This document shows positions 24,235-36,836 of a stretch of 64,000 nt of DNA, one piece after another. The DNA lies in the NCBI GenBank assembly GCA_019722365.1, contig JADFUC010002000.1, positions 1 through 64,000 on the forward strand, in the 5' to 3' direction. The DNA is from Lithospermum erythrorhizon. Lineage: Eukaryota; Streptophyta; Magnoliopsida; Boraginales; Boraginaceae. Position 1 is the first letter of the stretch; each line of letters opens with the position of its first letter. The translations under genes were made by a program, and so were the position numbers. The notes beneath the pieces were generated by a model. The model saw nothing but the letters and a program-made list of their open reading frames with translations. It ran no database searches and was not told where the DNA came from.

Positions 24235-27200
24235 CCACAGTTCGATTCGAACCGACATATTCGGTTCGAAAAGTCCGGTTCGAGGCTCGATTGATTGAAT
24301 CAAGCGTCGAGGCAGGCTTTTTAAGTGATATTCGACGGGCCCAGGACCAGGCAGGTCGAAATTATTCGGTCCGAAAATAATTAAATTGTTGTGGCAGTTT
24401 ATCACAGAAACATAAGCGGATAAGCTTTGGCTCATTTAATTATCGTAGGGGCAGTGTTCGGATTAGTAATTAGGTTATCCCCGACCTACGTTTCTCGTTT
24501 CCTCTCGATCTCCGTCGTCCACATAACCTACAAGCCCATTTAGGCTCTCTTGCGCTTCCGTCAGTTTGTTCATCTTTCATTCTTATAGACTTAGAAAGCC
24601 GGTGCAGGTTGCTAAATTACTATGTCGGTCCGCGCCCCGCTTCGCTCGCGAATCCGTCGAGATTGAAGAAAGTGTCACATTGGGTCCCCATACATGCATG
24701 TGTTAGTTTTTTGTTGTTTTTTTTTACATGTCATAAATAAATATTTTAGTTAATCAATTTTGCTAATTTTAATTTTTTCATTTAGGTTTGACTTAACGAC
24801 TTAACGACTTTTCGGTTTGACTTCGATTTTGGTTTGATTTTTGTTGTTTTTTCAATATATGTAATGAATAAAATGTTTTGGTTAATGAATTTTGCTAATT
24901 TTTGAGTTTTTCATTTAGGTTTGACTTTTCAGTTTTGACTTTTGACTTTCCAATTTTTATTTCGATTTTGGTTTGAATGTATGTTGTATCATGTATTTTG
25001 TTACTTCTAATTTGTAACTAATATTTTAATTTCAGTTTAATTGAATTAGGGTTTTTAGTTTTTAATTAAATTGTGGATTTCAGTTTAATCAAATTGGTCT
25101 GTAGTTTTATTTATTAATGACTTTTCATTTGTTGATTCCTCAGATACCCCTCCTTTGAATATTGATATTGAAATGGGGGAGGGTTCTGAATCTGACAGTG
25201 ATGAGATGGAATTGAACTCGGGCTCTGTCCCAGTCTCAGTCTCGGATGGTTTGGTTGATTGTTCTCCTGGTGGTATTGAGGGAGATGATGACGATCCTAA
25301 GAGAGGAGGGTCAATTGCCTGGGATCATTTTAAAGAAGCGACATTACCAAATGGGAAGAAAAAGAATATGTGTTTTACTGCTGCGATAAGCTTCTTTAAA
25401 TGTGACACAGTAAAACGACTTCTCACCTAATTAGGCACTTGAGACTAGCTTGTCCACATAGAGCTAAGTTATTTCCTAAAAAACACAAGGATACTTGAAG
25501 TCTCTTGTCAGGCTTCGGTGCATGGTGCGGTTCTTTTGAGGGTGAAAGTTCAATTCACACGTTACTTTTAATTTTGAAAGGTAGAAACATTAGGCACACT
25601 TTCGCATGATTCTTGCTCGCCAGATATCCGTTTGACATTGTTCGTAATAAAGGTTTTAATGAGATTTCTTGGGCATCACATCCTTTATTATAAAAGCGAT
25701 GGAGTAGATACATTGTTAGGAAGGAATGTTTTGCTGTTTATGATAAGGAAAAGGAGAGACTTATAAATATTTTGAGTAAGGTGAATAGAGTCAGTTTGAC
25801 AACTGATTGTTGGTGGTCTGGGGTTCAAAGAATTGGTTATATGGTAATTACTTGTCATTATGTGGATAAAGGTGGAACATAAAGAGTTCTTTCTTTTTGT
25901 CGATGTGCCTCGCGCCACTGATAATTGTTGCATTGGCGAAAGAAGTTCATAAGTTTCTAATATTTTGGAATTAGTGATAAGATTCTTACGTATTTGATTG
26001 ATAATGCCTACGCAAATGATGTTTGTGATGTGATACGAAGGATCATAATCTGTTATCTAACCTGGTTTTAGATGGTAAGTTATTTCATGTTAGGTGTTGT
26101 GCTCATATAATAAACTTGTTGGTGAGAGATGGTTTGAAAGAGATAGAGAATATTATTGATGTTGTTAGAGAAGGAGTGAAATATTTGTTTGGCTCTGAAA
26201 ATAGATTGACCTCTTTTAATGAACATAGGATCAATTTGAAGTTGCCTCCCAATAAATTAGTGTTAGACAATAACACTAGGTGGAATAGTACTTTTGTTAT
26301 GTTGAACACAGCTTATACATATAGGCAGTGTTTTACAAAATATGGTGAGGATGATGATGCTTTTGAGAGGTATTGTCCCTCTGAAACAGAATGGGCAGAA
26401 GTTGTTGAGGTTTGTGAGTTCCTTGAAGTATTTCGTGATGTGACAAATTTAATTAGTGGTTCAAACTATCCCACTGTCAACCTGTTTTTGATGGAATTAT
26501 GTAGAATCAAAGCATTGATCAATGCACAACTTCATTTGGATAGTAAAAAGCATATGCATAACATGCTTGATATAGACCAATACTTAAGTATGATAAATAT
26601 TGGGATGAATGTGATTTGTTGCTTTCTTTTGGATCCATTCTTGATCCTAGATATAAGAAGGGGATGATTAGATTTGCATACATGTCAATGTACCCTTCCG
26701 ATTATAATGACAAGATGGAAATGGTTTGGAAACGCTTCCATGATCTGTTTGAACAATATGCAACTATATATGGTGACACCAAAGAAAAGGGGGCTGAAAG
26801 TTATAGTGATTATTTAAACTTGACCGCTACACCCAGGTTAGGGAAATAAACAATTTGATGAGAGTTTTATGAAACACGCCGGAAGGGCGGGCATGGAAAA
26901 GCGATTTAGAGTTGTACTTTGAAAGCGTTATCTAATGTTGCCGGCGATGCTTTATCTTGGTGGAAAGGAAATGAGAGAATATAATGTTTATCTAAAAAAA
27001 TGTCAATGGATATACTATATCCCGATAACAACTGATTATGCAATCACATTTAGTGCGGGTGGTAGGGTAATCGATAAAAAGAGGGCTTCAATGAGGAGAG
27101 AGACCATTGAAGTGCTTCTGTGTGGGGGTGATTGGATTAAAGAGGCCTATGGAATCAGAAGTTTGAAAGAGGTACTTTATTTATTTTTAACTTGTATTCT

Positions 27201-28235
27201 ATTTTTAAAATTTGTCTTATAACTTTTAACTTACATTTTAAATTTTTAAACTGTTTTGTAGGGAAATGATGATCCCATTGAGTTAGAGTATGGGAATGTA
27301 TATGAAATGAAAGACTTCGCGTGTCGCGTAACAAAACTTGATTCTTTTGCCAATTATATTTACTAGATTTGTTGCTTATTATGTTGCCAATTTCGTTTAC
27401 TATTACATTTGCCTATTACTTGATGCTATTTAAAGTACCTAAATTCAATTTGTTGCTTGTGTAATGAGTATTGTATTGTGTAACTGAGTAACCTAATCAT
27501 GTTATATTTGAAAGATGATGATATAGAATGTCTGATTTCCTTATTATAACATATTTCTATATGATTCAGTTGCCTTACTTACTTCATTACATTAGTATAA
27601 CTTTTGAATTTAAATGCTTGTTGCCTTGTTTCTGATTTCCAAGTGAGGAAAAATGATGAATTGTAAATTTGGAATGTTGTCTCGGTTGTTTTGTTGTTTG
27701 TTCCTCTTTTGCCTTAGATGTTTATTCTTGCGAAGCATGTGATAAGGAATGATGAAGTTGCTCTTTCACATTTGTCGCTTTGTTCTTTTTGTAATGAAAA
27801 GGAAATCGCAATCAACTATCTCTGTAAACCACCAAAAACTCAAAACGACAAGAAAGCATGTAGGACTTGAAGAATGAAGCGAATGCACTTGTTATTTTAC
27901 ACTTTTGATTGAGAACTATTTACTTTGAATTGTCGAGCTTTAATTTCATTTTGGGACTATATTTTTTTGCTTGTCAAATTTTGAAATTATGTCATGGATG
28001 TAATATTATTTTCAATTCGGAGACAAGACAGTAAATAGTCATCACGGACGGTGGCCTTTATTTTCGGGTCGTTAATTCGGACCGAATTTTTTTTTGAAAA
28101 AACGCCCGAACTTCGGACTCGAACACAAAATCAATATTAAATTCGAATTCGGACGGACCAACCTTAGGCTCGTCAAATTCGGACCGAACTTTCCGAACAT
28201 CATAATTCGGTATAGTTCGGTCCGTTCTGAGGCCA
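24235..28235 (+). mobile_element. Degenerate hAT DNA transposon inserted in the copia element
   Basis: A transposase pseudogene (25155-27310) lies between two flanks unusually rich in TTCGG/CCGAA: 24235-24380 (for example 'attcggttcgaaaagtccgg') and 28060-28235 (for example 'ttcggaccgaactttccgaa', 'ttcggtccgttctg'). Subterminal clusters of such short motifs are typical of hAT ends. Exact terminal inverted repeats and the 8 bp target duplication could not be fixed, so the limits are approximate. The element sits where the copia element's 3' end should continue to its LTR, so it inserted afterwards. Confidence 0.65.
25155..27310 (+). pseudogene. hAT transposase pseudogene (BED zinc finger, dimerisation domain)
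   Basis: Fragments in all three plus frames follow hAT order. After an acidic N-terminus comes GSIAWDHFKEATLPNGKKK (about 25312-25368), the start of a BED finger whose CxxC is disrupted. Further on are ISDKILTYLIDNAYAND (about 25970-26020), CAHIINLLVRDGLKEIENI (about 26100-26155), and DNNTRWNSTF (about 26266-26295) in an open stretch of 183 codons. A second open stretch (26616-26849) holds LDPRYKKGMIRFAY. The C-terminal dimerisation domain is recognisable from ALSWWKGNE (about 26945), IPITTDYAITFSAGGRVIDK and CGGDWIKEAYG. Multiple frameshifts and stops make it inactive. It resembles the RICESLEEPER/DAYSLEEPER type, but an active parental hAT is equally possible. Confidence 0.85.
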
Positions 28236-28399
28236 GGTGGAGAATCAATGACATCATTTGGTGCTTGATCTTACCTGATATCATGAAGTCTTGATAGTTG
28301 GAAGGGCAACTTGATCACACCAAGGCTTGAATTTTGGCTTGAAGTTCAGCCACCTATGCTTCTTTAGAATATACGCTTCCCGTCTTCTTTAAATCTCGC

Positions 28400-30251
28400 C
28401 AGGCTTTGATCAGCAGCCATGACTGACCTCCCACTCCGAGTGCTTAGCACGGATTTTTCAACCGCTTTTATCTCCGCATCATGGCTTTCTGCTTTGAGTT
28501 AGAGTTTATCGGTGATGGTGATAGTCTTGGAATCTCTCATTTATGCTTGACTTTGCAGACCTCGGGATGTTGGAAGCTGATTAGCAGTGACATATCGGGC
28601 TAGGGAAGCCCGATGGGCTTGTTTTTGCACCGATCTAGCATGGTCTACTATTTGATCAAATATGATCCTCCCAAGTCACTCTTGAATAGTCCCATCGCGT
28701 ACATTCTCTCCCAGCAGCTTCACTCGCATTAGTGTTATTTGAGGTATGAATCCCAGTTAGCAATAGCGACCTTATGTATAGCTAGCGTACTTGGGGTAGG
28801 AGGCGAGGCTCGTAGTTGACCTTTGTTAGGCCATCCGGTCGTCGACTCCGCGGGTTAAGGTTTGGATGACATCGTTTCAACTCCAAAGTTGATCGGTCAT
28901 CCTCCATTGAGTACATTATAGTGCTTGTTGATCATTCTTTGGACTAAAGTTGAATGGCGTGCCCTACTTGACTTTGTGAAGCGTGGGGCTTGTGGGATCG
29001 ACAATGCTCCTCATGATTCTGAATGAACTCCTGTGATGCTTGGCGATGAGGACCCGATGTCTTGTAAATGGTCAACGTCCACCTCCTCTTGGATTTTCTC
29101 TTGGCAAAATAGGCGATATTATCTTCCTCGAGAATCCTCGGCATAAATCCCTCTGAACTTGTCTTTGGCACTTTTATGCGGTTCGAAATGTTGATCCGCA
29201 CTTTCTTCTTGGGTATTTCGCCTTTTGATTTCTCGGAACAAGGCCTCTTTGCCGCTTCCCGCCTGCGGCCTTCTTCTTCTTATTCACAGATTCCAACTCT
29301 TCCAAGTCTATTGGTTCTCAGTTACTTTTTTCTTCTTGGCCAATGACTTCTCTTTTAGTTTTAAGAGGCGTGACACTCTTGTCTCAGCATTGCGGTTGAG
29401 AAACAACTACTACATCATCATTGTCTAGATTCTTTTTAGAAGAATCATCATCATTCACAGTTGGTTTTAATAGTCGAGCATTATACACGCACGGAGGTTT
29501 TGTTTCCTGCGCCTAAGCACTGCCACTGCTACTTCGCTTTTCCCCAATTAGTCGGAGTTTCAGCCATGAGTAGAGGGTGTCATAGAGCTATGACTCTTGG
29601 GATAGGCAGTTAGGGCGTCTTGACCTTTGGATGCCTCGACACCATGCGCCCAGGGGACCGTATTAACTACGTCTACATCCTAGTAGAACCTCCGAGAGTT
29701 CGGCGTTGTCTCTTTTAAATTCGAGTATAAAGAGGATTAGGGTTCTTACGATGTTATCAACTTGTTGGAGGGACATCCATATCGCTGGTGTCGATTTTGA
29801 TCAATGCATTACCCGACCGCAGTGGAGCCTCCTCTGAATGTGTCTTCCTTCCACGGCAAACCAAATTTTCAGTCCTCGGAGTCAGAATCTCCGGTTGTTG
29901 TTGGGGTGGAAGGGTTTGGAGTAGAATAGGTTCTCCCCTTTCAATTTCACCGATCGGTGTAGATGTACTTGCTCCTCTTGAACCAACGCCTCTAACTGTC
30001 TGGCCGTGCGGTGTAGTAAAAAGTTTGGATTTTAATTTTGGTGGGTTTTTCGGAGTGATTGCGGTTTTCTGAATGTGGGGAGTTTGAGTGTTTATTTGGG
30101 AATGAATTGTGCGTGAGTGGGATGAAGAATTGTGAGTGGTGAGAACAAACTGCTGTACCGTTCTTGATAAAATTTGCATGCGATTAATTCTGATTAACTC
30201 CCAATTTTCAAAAACATAGCAGATTGAGCCTTTTGACGTTAAATTTGTCAT
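28400..30251 (-). pseudogene. Post-pol (env-like) region of the SIRE-like element
   Basis: Directly downstream of RNase H on the minus strand is a 164-codon open stretch (29757-30251), rich in Thr, Ser and Pro, then further minus-strand fragments including an 85-codon stretch (28944-29201) with 'VPKTSSEGFMPRILEEDN'. SIRE-type copia elements are known for an extra open frame in this place, often called env-like. The position and composition fit, but there is no recognisable signal peptide or membrane segment in what remains. Frameshifts are frequent. Confidence 0.4.
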
Positions 30252-30276
30252 AACACTTTGGTTCTCACGAAGAGTG

Positions 30277-31790
30277 TTATAACAGTAAGGTAGTTGCTAT
30301 TTGTCCATAACACATAAACCTAAGGTGGTCCTTAGATACTCGTGATTCATATCCAAGCCTTTGGTGAATATATCTGCAACACAACTGTCGATTACTAACA
30401 TGTTCGAAGTTGAATGACTTTGTCTTATTAGCTCCACTGATGAAATGATGCGCATGTCGATGTCTTCGTTCTACGTGTTGAGCAGGATTCTTTAGAAATG
30501 TACCTTTTCGAGTTGTCATAGTAGAGATTCGCCTTGCTGGATTGACACCATTACTCCTCGATGCATCTACTTCATCCGTAATAGCTTAGTAAATCCAACC
30601 GCAACTGCCGATAAACTCGAACTTGGTGTGGATAGGGATACAAATTACGCTTTTCATGTCATATGCGAATTATTTTCCAAGAAAGAAGTATCCTCGAGGT
30701 GCTTTTCTATCTGCCGTCATTTCTGCCAAGTCGACATCAAAGTACCCAACAAGAGGAATTGGTAGTGTGACGACCTCTGATAAACCATGGTTGAGTACGC
30801 TTGCACATATTTAATAATCCTCTTCTTGAGACTCGAATGACTTTCATGGGTGTTGCTTGAGCACACAAACTCGACCGGTGTCTGATATGCAGTCTACCGG
30901 TGTCAAATGAAGTAGGCTTCCAATCATACTTCTATAGTTGTGATGTCGACTACTTTTCCATTAAATCCTTGGTGATCTTGGCGGAGTAAACAGGTGTTCT
31001 CTTGCGTCACCGACACCAGATTTACTGTAGCGATATTCTTATCATATTTTGATTGTAGAGATTAAATATGATATCCTTAATCCCCGACTAATCTAAATCC
31101 CCAAGAAATATTTGAGTTCTCTAGTACTGAAGTCTCAAATTCAGCTTCCGTATGTTAAATGGCGGTTTTTGAGGTGGGTTTTATTATTCACGCCAAAAAC
31201 AATATAAATAGAGCATAAATGCAGGCTGTCATTTGATTTTTCTCCCTTTTTATGAATAGTGTACTTCTCGACTCCTCCTCGTGTATATCCATTCTTGAGT
31301 AGATGAATCAGTTAGTCTTCGTACATTACTCTAGGAGCTTGTTTTTTACATAGAGTGCATGCGAGTTTGTACACATGATCGCTTGGAAAGATCCTCCAAG
31401 CCTTTGGGTTGTTCATACATACATAGCACCTTTATGCCATTTAGAAAATAGATCTTGACATTCATTTGACACAATTTGAATTTGAAGACAAGCTAGTAAA
31501 AGTAATGATCGATGGCCTCCGTTCTGAAGCAGTGCAAATGTCTCTTCAAAATCCCGATCCATGACTTAAATTATTGCCTTGGCTTGACTACTTAGGAGCT
31601 TTATTTCTTGTAACATTCGTTCTCGCCAGTTATTTTGAATCCATTTTGTTCCTATGACATTATCATCTTAAGCACTTGGCACTAATTCCCATGCCGTTCC
31701 TGCCAATATACTAGTTCTTTAACTGCATGCGTTGATCGATTTTCATCTTGAAGTCGGTCTTACGCATCTTTTGGCTTCAATTTAGATAAG
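30277..31790 (-). pseudogene. Copia reverse transcriptase and RNase H remnant
   Basis: Reading the minus strand from 31790 down, recognisable blocks are WELVP then NVIGTKW (about 31640-31690), DFEETFA (31535-31555), a segment aligning to the D-V-K-AFLNG region but degraded, GYTRGGV-like residues before LFIK (about 31240), KYFLGI (about 31110) and, at the end, an RNase H tail with DIDMR and CVADIFTKGLD (30360-30450). The ADIFTK motif is diagnostic of Ty1/copia RNase H. The YVDD catalytic site is no longer readable. Several stops and frame changes confirm it is non-functional. Confidence 0.85.
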
Positions 31791-32067
31791 AAGCATGTTT
31801 ATAAATAACCCAGCCATTTTTTAAAGCCAATCTACCATGCTTTTTGTCTAGTAGTGATGGCTCCTTGCATGCCGCTTTATTATATTGCGATGGGGTGCGT
31901 CTTACGAATACGTGTACTTGAATTTCAATCATCTTTGTTGGGCTCGATGGTGAAGTTAACCGTTTTAAATGACACATTGTTCTACTCTGATCGGGGGCAG
32001 GTTGGATTGACAACATTTTGTTTCTTCTTAAATGCTTCTTAGGACATTGGAGCGATCGATGACTTTG

Positions 32068-33031
32068 TGATGGAAAATTCTATGGATATGAGTATAATAC
32101 AAATCCATAGATACAGAGATGTTAAAGTGCTTACTATATTGTAAAATTACACATAATTACAATATGTAATGACAGTACTTCTGATGCATCGGAGTAAATT
32201 CCACCAAATCCCTTGTGACTTAGTGCGGCGTGGGTGCCTCTTTTCAGTCCTTGTTGTAATATCGATCGTATGATATCTCTGGTTGATCCTTGAAGGTTGG
32301 ATCAGAGCGGTTATGCTAGTAAACGAGGTTGAACAAAACCAAAAACCCCGAGGAATTTTCTTGGGAGAAAATCGACTAGGAGGGAGGCGGCAGGGTTTTT
32401 ATGAAATTATTTTTATGTCGTGAAAGAGCCTAAAAGCAGCTATAGGGCTAGGTTAAAAAGCAGGCCGATAAAGCGGCAGTTAAGTATTAGCTTGACTCGT
32501 TAACTCTGTATTAGTTAAGATTTAAGACACTAATGAGTTGAACTATTTATTAGTATTAAATAGTAATGAGTCGATATCAATAATCTTTCAAGTTATTGAT
32601 AAATACTAAAATTACCGAACGATTAAATAACTATTTAATTATTTCTATTTATTCGATCGATATTCTACATAAAATGTAGAACCGCGCCAATTGAAATACA
32701 TTTTCTCGATTATACGATTATCTTTAATTTCATACATGAAATATAGCTTTCGATGTCATTTATCTTTGTATGTGTGTGACGCCCACAGGCTCGAATAGTA
32801 AGTTGTATAATAATAATAATTGACCAATTCTTTATTATTATAACGATTAATAGTAAGATCTATGTCCTTCCTTAACCGCTTAAATTATCATGAGAGCCAT
32901 GGCTAGTAATATCTGATTACTAAGTTGAACACTAAGTTAAATAATCACATTTAACCGCAATTTGGTAAATGAATTGATACCTGGTGTCATAGCGGACATA
33001 ATAAATGGAATCAATTCTCATTGATTTCCAA
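32068..33031 (-). mobile_element. Solo LTR (964 bp) inside the copia pol region
   Basis: This stretch interrupts the copia element between integrase and reverse transcriptase. It is flanked on both sides by CTTTG (32063-32067 and 33032-33036), a 5 bp target duplication. It is collinear with 61222-62162: both share 'tgatggaaaa' at the left, 'taatttcatncatgaaatat', 'gtatgtgtgtgac', 'aataattgaccaat', 'tattataacgatta', 'atcatgagagcc' and 'gtaaatgaattg', and end 'tttccaa'. The minus-strand start would be TGTTGGAAAT-like; the terminal CA is lost here. No internal coding sequence is present. Confidence 0.8.
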
Positions 33032-33199
33032 CTTTGACGTTGATTGACTCCGTGATAGTTTGTGTCCGTTTGATTTATGCACTTTTCAGTACTCTGTATT
33101 ACGAATTATCCATCGTTTGAGATCAATTTTGCCTTTGTTCCACATCAACAAGGAATATAACAAGCAGCTAGAATATTAAAATATTGAACACTAGAACTG

Positions 33200-33900
33200 C
33201 CATAGTATTTAATATGTTGTGTTTGTCCACGGTAGTAATCCGATTGTGGATATAGCGTACGGTATTGGCGGCCTACGCCCCAATCTTACGAAATTTTATT
33301 TGCATGAAGCATAACTCACAGCGTTTCTTGTATGGTCAGGTTCTTTCTTTCGAAAATCCCGTTTCTTTGTGGGGTGATGGGGTGAGAACTTCATGCACTT
33401 ATCCGCCACCGTTACAAAATTCTATGAGCAAGGGAGCCCCGAATTCCTTCCCGTGATCGCCAATTCTAATGATTGTCAAATCTTTCTCTCTGAAGTTAGT
33501 GGCGATTGTTCAGAGAAACACTTAAGCGCCAGATTTTCTTGAAGGAATTGACCCAGTATATATCGTGAATGATAAATGCAACCACGAATATATATATCTT
33601 AATATATATCTCTCTGCCATTGGTCCGTTAAGTCCATGTCACGGCGGACCGATATCTAGTGGTGACCCAGCGTGATTTAGCAATTTGGTGGGACAACAGT
33701 TTGCTTAACTTGACATTCACCACAAGTTTTTCTTTTGTACAAATGCAGGAGTCACTTGACTTCCCTTTGAGATTAATTCTTTGGATATTCTGTAGTTTAT
33801 TGTCCTAATTTTTTTGTGCCAAGGTCCCTCGTCATCCACTTTACATGACATGCTCACATGAGAGATCCATGCCGTGTGTCGTCGGTCGATCTACTACCAC
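33200..33900 (-). pseudogene. Copia integrase core remnant
   Basis: On the minus strand, TPQRNGIFERKNLTIQETL (about 33312-33370) matches the TPQQNGVAERKNRT hallmark of copia integrases, followed by VMLHANKIS and RYIHNRI. Upstream, 'LNGPMAERYI' and 'IYWVNSFKK' (about 33540-33640) match the region around the first catalytic Asp and the W-V-FLK phrase. Frame changes and a stop within the hallmark block show decay. The C-terminal part continues beyond the solo LTR at 31.8-32.06 kb. Confidence 0.8.
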
Positions 33901-34099
33901 TTAATTATTGGTTCTTGGCGTTCTTGCAGCGCCACATGCTCTTTTGGTAACCAACCTTCGTCACTTAAATGTAATTAGGCGTCTGCGATGAGGTTTCTGA
34001 TTATTACGTCCACCCAATAACCGTTCGCCGGCTTTGGCGGACCACCAGTACTAAGACCCAACCTTTCCGATAATTCTTCCTTTTTATACCTCCAAGCCA

Positions 34100-35850
34100 G
34101 GCACATTCTCCTCGTAAATCTTATATTACTCCGATGAGATCTGTTTCCTGTCATGTGCTTGGGCGCCCGCTATCAAAATACCACGGCTCAATGCAGTAGC
34201 CTTTAGAGGTGAACCTTTACATTAGCAGCGGTTCCTTAACTTTACCGTTCCTTTTACGGGCATGTGATCTTTTGCTTGACCACCGTAAAGTTTATATGAT
34301 ATGATGATATGTGTCCCCTTTTTCCTTGATGATAGCGCCGATTAACCGCTTTTCTTTCGGACACGTTTGGTAGAGTGTCGGTCTTCCTGGGAATCCACGT
34401 AGTAGTTGAGCGTTCCTTTCGACTCCTTTTCGATCTGACCAGATTCCGGATAGATGTATTCTTAACCACTTTCTCGAGATCTCGTGAGAGTATTTCGATT
34501 GCTAGAATTCATCATTTGATACCTCTGGTCATGGTTTGGATTTTCCCTCAGGAAAATCAATCTCGACCTTTTGTTCTTGACGCTTCTTTACAAGATTTCA
34601 TGTTTTGCATAATAATTAGCTTGTTCTTTTTTGAAATAGCATTTGATAGTTGGTATCGATTCCTCCTATATTTCTCGCCGTAAATGCAAAACATCGGGCG
34701 GTTGGCAATGAACTATCGAATTGACAACATAGCGATGGATTTAGTAGTGAAAGCAACAAAAAGTTTTGGTTGGCTTCCTTAATCGTCATCGGTTTCATCA
34801 TCGAGAATGAGTGAGTAGTAACTCTGATGCAACTGGCGATGTAGTTTGGACATTGGACTTGAATGCCCCAGAAACGCCCGCGTTCTGCGTTAGTTCCGTT
34901 CCCTTGAGTTTGTTGATTTTTGCTCTTGTTTACGTGTCCCATTCATCTTGCTTCCTCACTATGAGTTGTTATTTCTTACTCCCGTTTATCGAACCGTTTA
35001 TGCATTTGCCGGCCAGCGTCTCCTCTACAAAGATTTTTTTATTAAATCTCTTGTGATTTTGTTGAAATTTTTTGCAAAAGCCAGGCCTAAATTTGTTTTC
35101 CTTAAGGTCTTCGTCGTCTCTCTCTTTCTGACTAACATTGGAGAAATCTCTTTCTTAACTTTTGTGGGCTCGGTAGAAGTCGATCTTAAATCTCATATAT
35201 GGTAAGATTTCCAATCAAATCATCTAGCCGCATAATACTAAGATGCGGAAAGCCTTACATAGCCATGCTTTACTTTGAGCCTTGGTGGAATGGTCCTCAG
35301 TACTTTTCGAACCTGCTTTTCATTTGATATAGGCTCTCCGAGTGCGAAGCTTTATTTACCATATGGAATTTTATTCTAATACCTCTGTGATAATAGTTTC
35401 GTCTTTCTTCCCGTCCTAAGGTTTCCATCGGTTATTAGTTGTTGGAGTCTTGGCAGTAAACTACGTAGCGGTTCACTTGTCGGCGATGCGGAGTATATCC
35501 CAGCTTCTTTAAGCAGCGGTCTGATTGCTAATTATTTTGAGCATTTGAATTTACAGTAGTAAAATCGCATTGATGCTTTTTCTAGAGCGACTAATCGTCA
35601 TGAGGATCGCTTTCAGCCTCGAGTTTTCTGATGATTTCCCTCATTGGCAACTGACTACAGTGGGAGGTGTCGTCTAAGATTCACAGAGCTTCGAGTCTTG
35701 GAATCGAATTGATTTGAGAAAGCGATCTCCAGAACTTTCGATAAGGATAATTTTCCCGTCCGTTGTGGGGTTTCGTAATTGATCCTCGCTTCTTTACTGA
35801 CTTCCGTCTGCTTGGGATTGTGCTTGGATCTGTGGCTGTATGTTGGGTGC
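34100..35850 (-). pseudogene. Copia gag and protease remnant
   Basis: The minus strand at about 34160-34200 reads PWYFDSG, the aspartic-protease start typical of copia polyproteins (usually W-x-x-DSG-C-S-H-M-T), with the frame lost just after it; 'KIYEENV' follows. Between this and the primer-binding site only broken open frames remain, so gag is inferred from position. A zinc knuckle was not found. Confidence 0.55.
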
Positions 35851-35852
35851 CG

Positions 35853-35864
35853 GCTGCGATACCA
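35853..35864 (-). other. Primer-binding site of the SIRE-like element
   Basis: On the minus strand TGGTATCGCAGC is 10 of 12 identical to TGGTATCAGAGC, the complement of the 3' end of initiator tRNA-Met used by plant copia elements, and the following CCGG also fits. It lies two bases inside the right LTR edge, which fixes that edge and the element's strand. Confidence 0.8.
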
Positions 35865-35866
35865 AT

Positions 35867-36692
35867 TGAAAAGTGAGCTGCTTACAGCAATGTAATCGAG
35901 AATGTCCAGGCTGACGGTCGAAACACTTGATCGCGCGATGAAGATCAAACACAATAAAGCAAATAGGCGTAGCGTAAATCACACGAGATTGTTGCCCGGT
36001 TGGAAGCTATGCAGGAGAAGCTTTCCAGCTGTGCTGAAACAATTACAAGTAGGGTCTTATCTGAATGTTCTCGTTTACCAGCATGCAACTAACCTTGACT
36101 TAGCCACAGACTAGGAACCTCCTATGCATGTTCCTCCACTTTGTCGACCTTATCCGATTAACCGGCGTAATACAATCTTAATAAAAAATACCGATGATTG
36201 TCGCAATGATGTGTTGTAGCAATGATGCGTTAGTTGGAAGAGTGGCGATTACTTCTTGATAGGCCTACAGCTACGCACGGTATCTTTATTTCAATAAGAA
36301 TACTCTCTTAATAATAAATATGTTCGGTCACCGCCATTTCTTAATAAGCGGCACTTTTTTATAGTGTAGATCTTGTAGGTTTGGCCTTTTTGTTATGGTA
36401 AGTTGTTTGATATGCGATCCGCCGCTTCCCGTAAGTACATGAGTCGCTACAGAACTCCAGCCTTGCCTTAACAATCAATCTTGATCTTGAGGACTTCTTC
36501 GAATCTACATAGATTACCGTATCTTATATAAGATCAAATCTCATTAATTCGTCAGTGCAGGCGAGACATCCGATAACCACTTTTATTGTTTGGACAACTT
36601 GGCGATTAGATGTCTTTAAAAATACCGTGTGGGTATTGCCATGATCATGACAACGCGGTCTTCGTAGCTTGGCCGGCCAAATGCCATTGACA
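35867..36692 (-). repeat. 5' LTR of the SIRE-like element
   Basis: The edge beside the primer-binding site reads TGAAAAGTG; the far edge is placed at ATTGACA. It aligns with 23284-23924 as described there. The flanking bases (cttgg) do not match the left flank, so the target duplication has decayed or the outer edge is off by a few bases. Confidence 0.75.
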
Positions 36693-36836
36693 CTTGGAAA
36701 TCCTACAAAATTCGTTTGCTATTCTGTTGCTTTCAATTACTCTTAATATTACTTCCATTCAATTTAAATGAGTGGTTTGATTTGACAAGTAAATATACTT
36801 TGAGTATAAGCCATTTTCATTAACAATTACATGATA

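Larger units (their letters stand above)
23284..36692 (-). mobile_element. Decayed Ty1/copia (SIRE-like) retrotransposon
   Basis: Homologous direct repeats (23284-23924 and 35867-36692) bound a minus-strand element with domains in copia order: protease about 34.1 kb, integrase 33.2-33.9 kb, reverse transcriptase and RNase H 30.3-31.8 kb, then a further env-like region 28.4-30.25 kb. A primer-binding site complementary to initiator tRNA-Met lies inside the right LTR. Every domain has frameshifts or stops, so the element is dead. Two younger elements interrupt it: a hAT transposon (about 24.2-28.2 kb) and a solo LTR (32068-33031). Without them the element would be about 8.4 kb. SIRE-like assignment rests on the RT sequence flavour and the extra region after RNase H and is inference. 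No clear 5 bp target duplication remains. Confidence 0.85.

Noticed and set aside
26116..26667. A 183-codon plus-strand open frame as an intact gene
   Set aside because: It is the central part of a hAT transposase; the N- and C-terminal parts lie in other frames with intervening stops, so it is one pseudogene.
29757..30251. A 164-codon minus-strand open frame as an independent gene
   Set aside because: It lies directly after the copia RNase H on the same strand, in the place of the known extra open frame of SIRE-type elements, with composition to match; better treated as element remnant.
35903..36114. A 70-codon plus-strand frame within the right LTR as a gene
   Set aside because: It lies wholly inside the LTR and its counterpart at the left LTR is not open.
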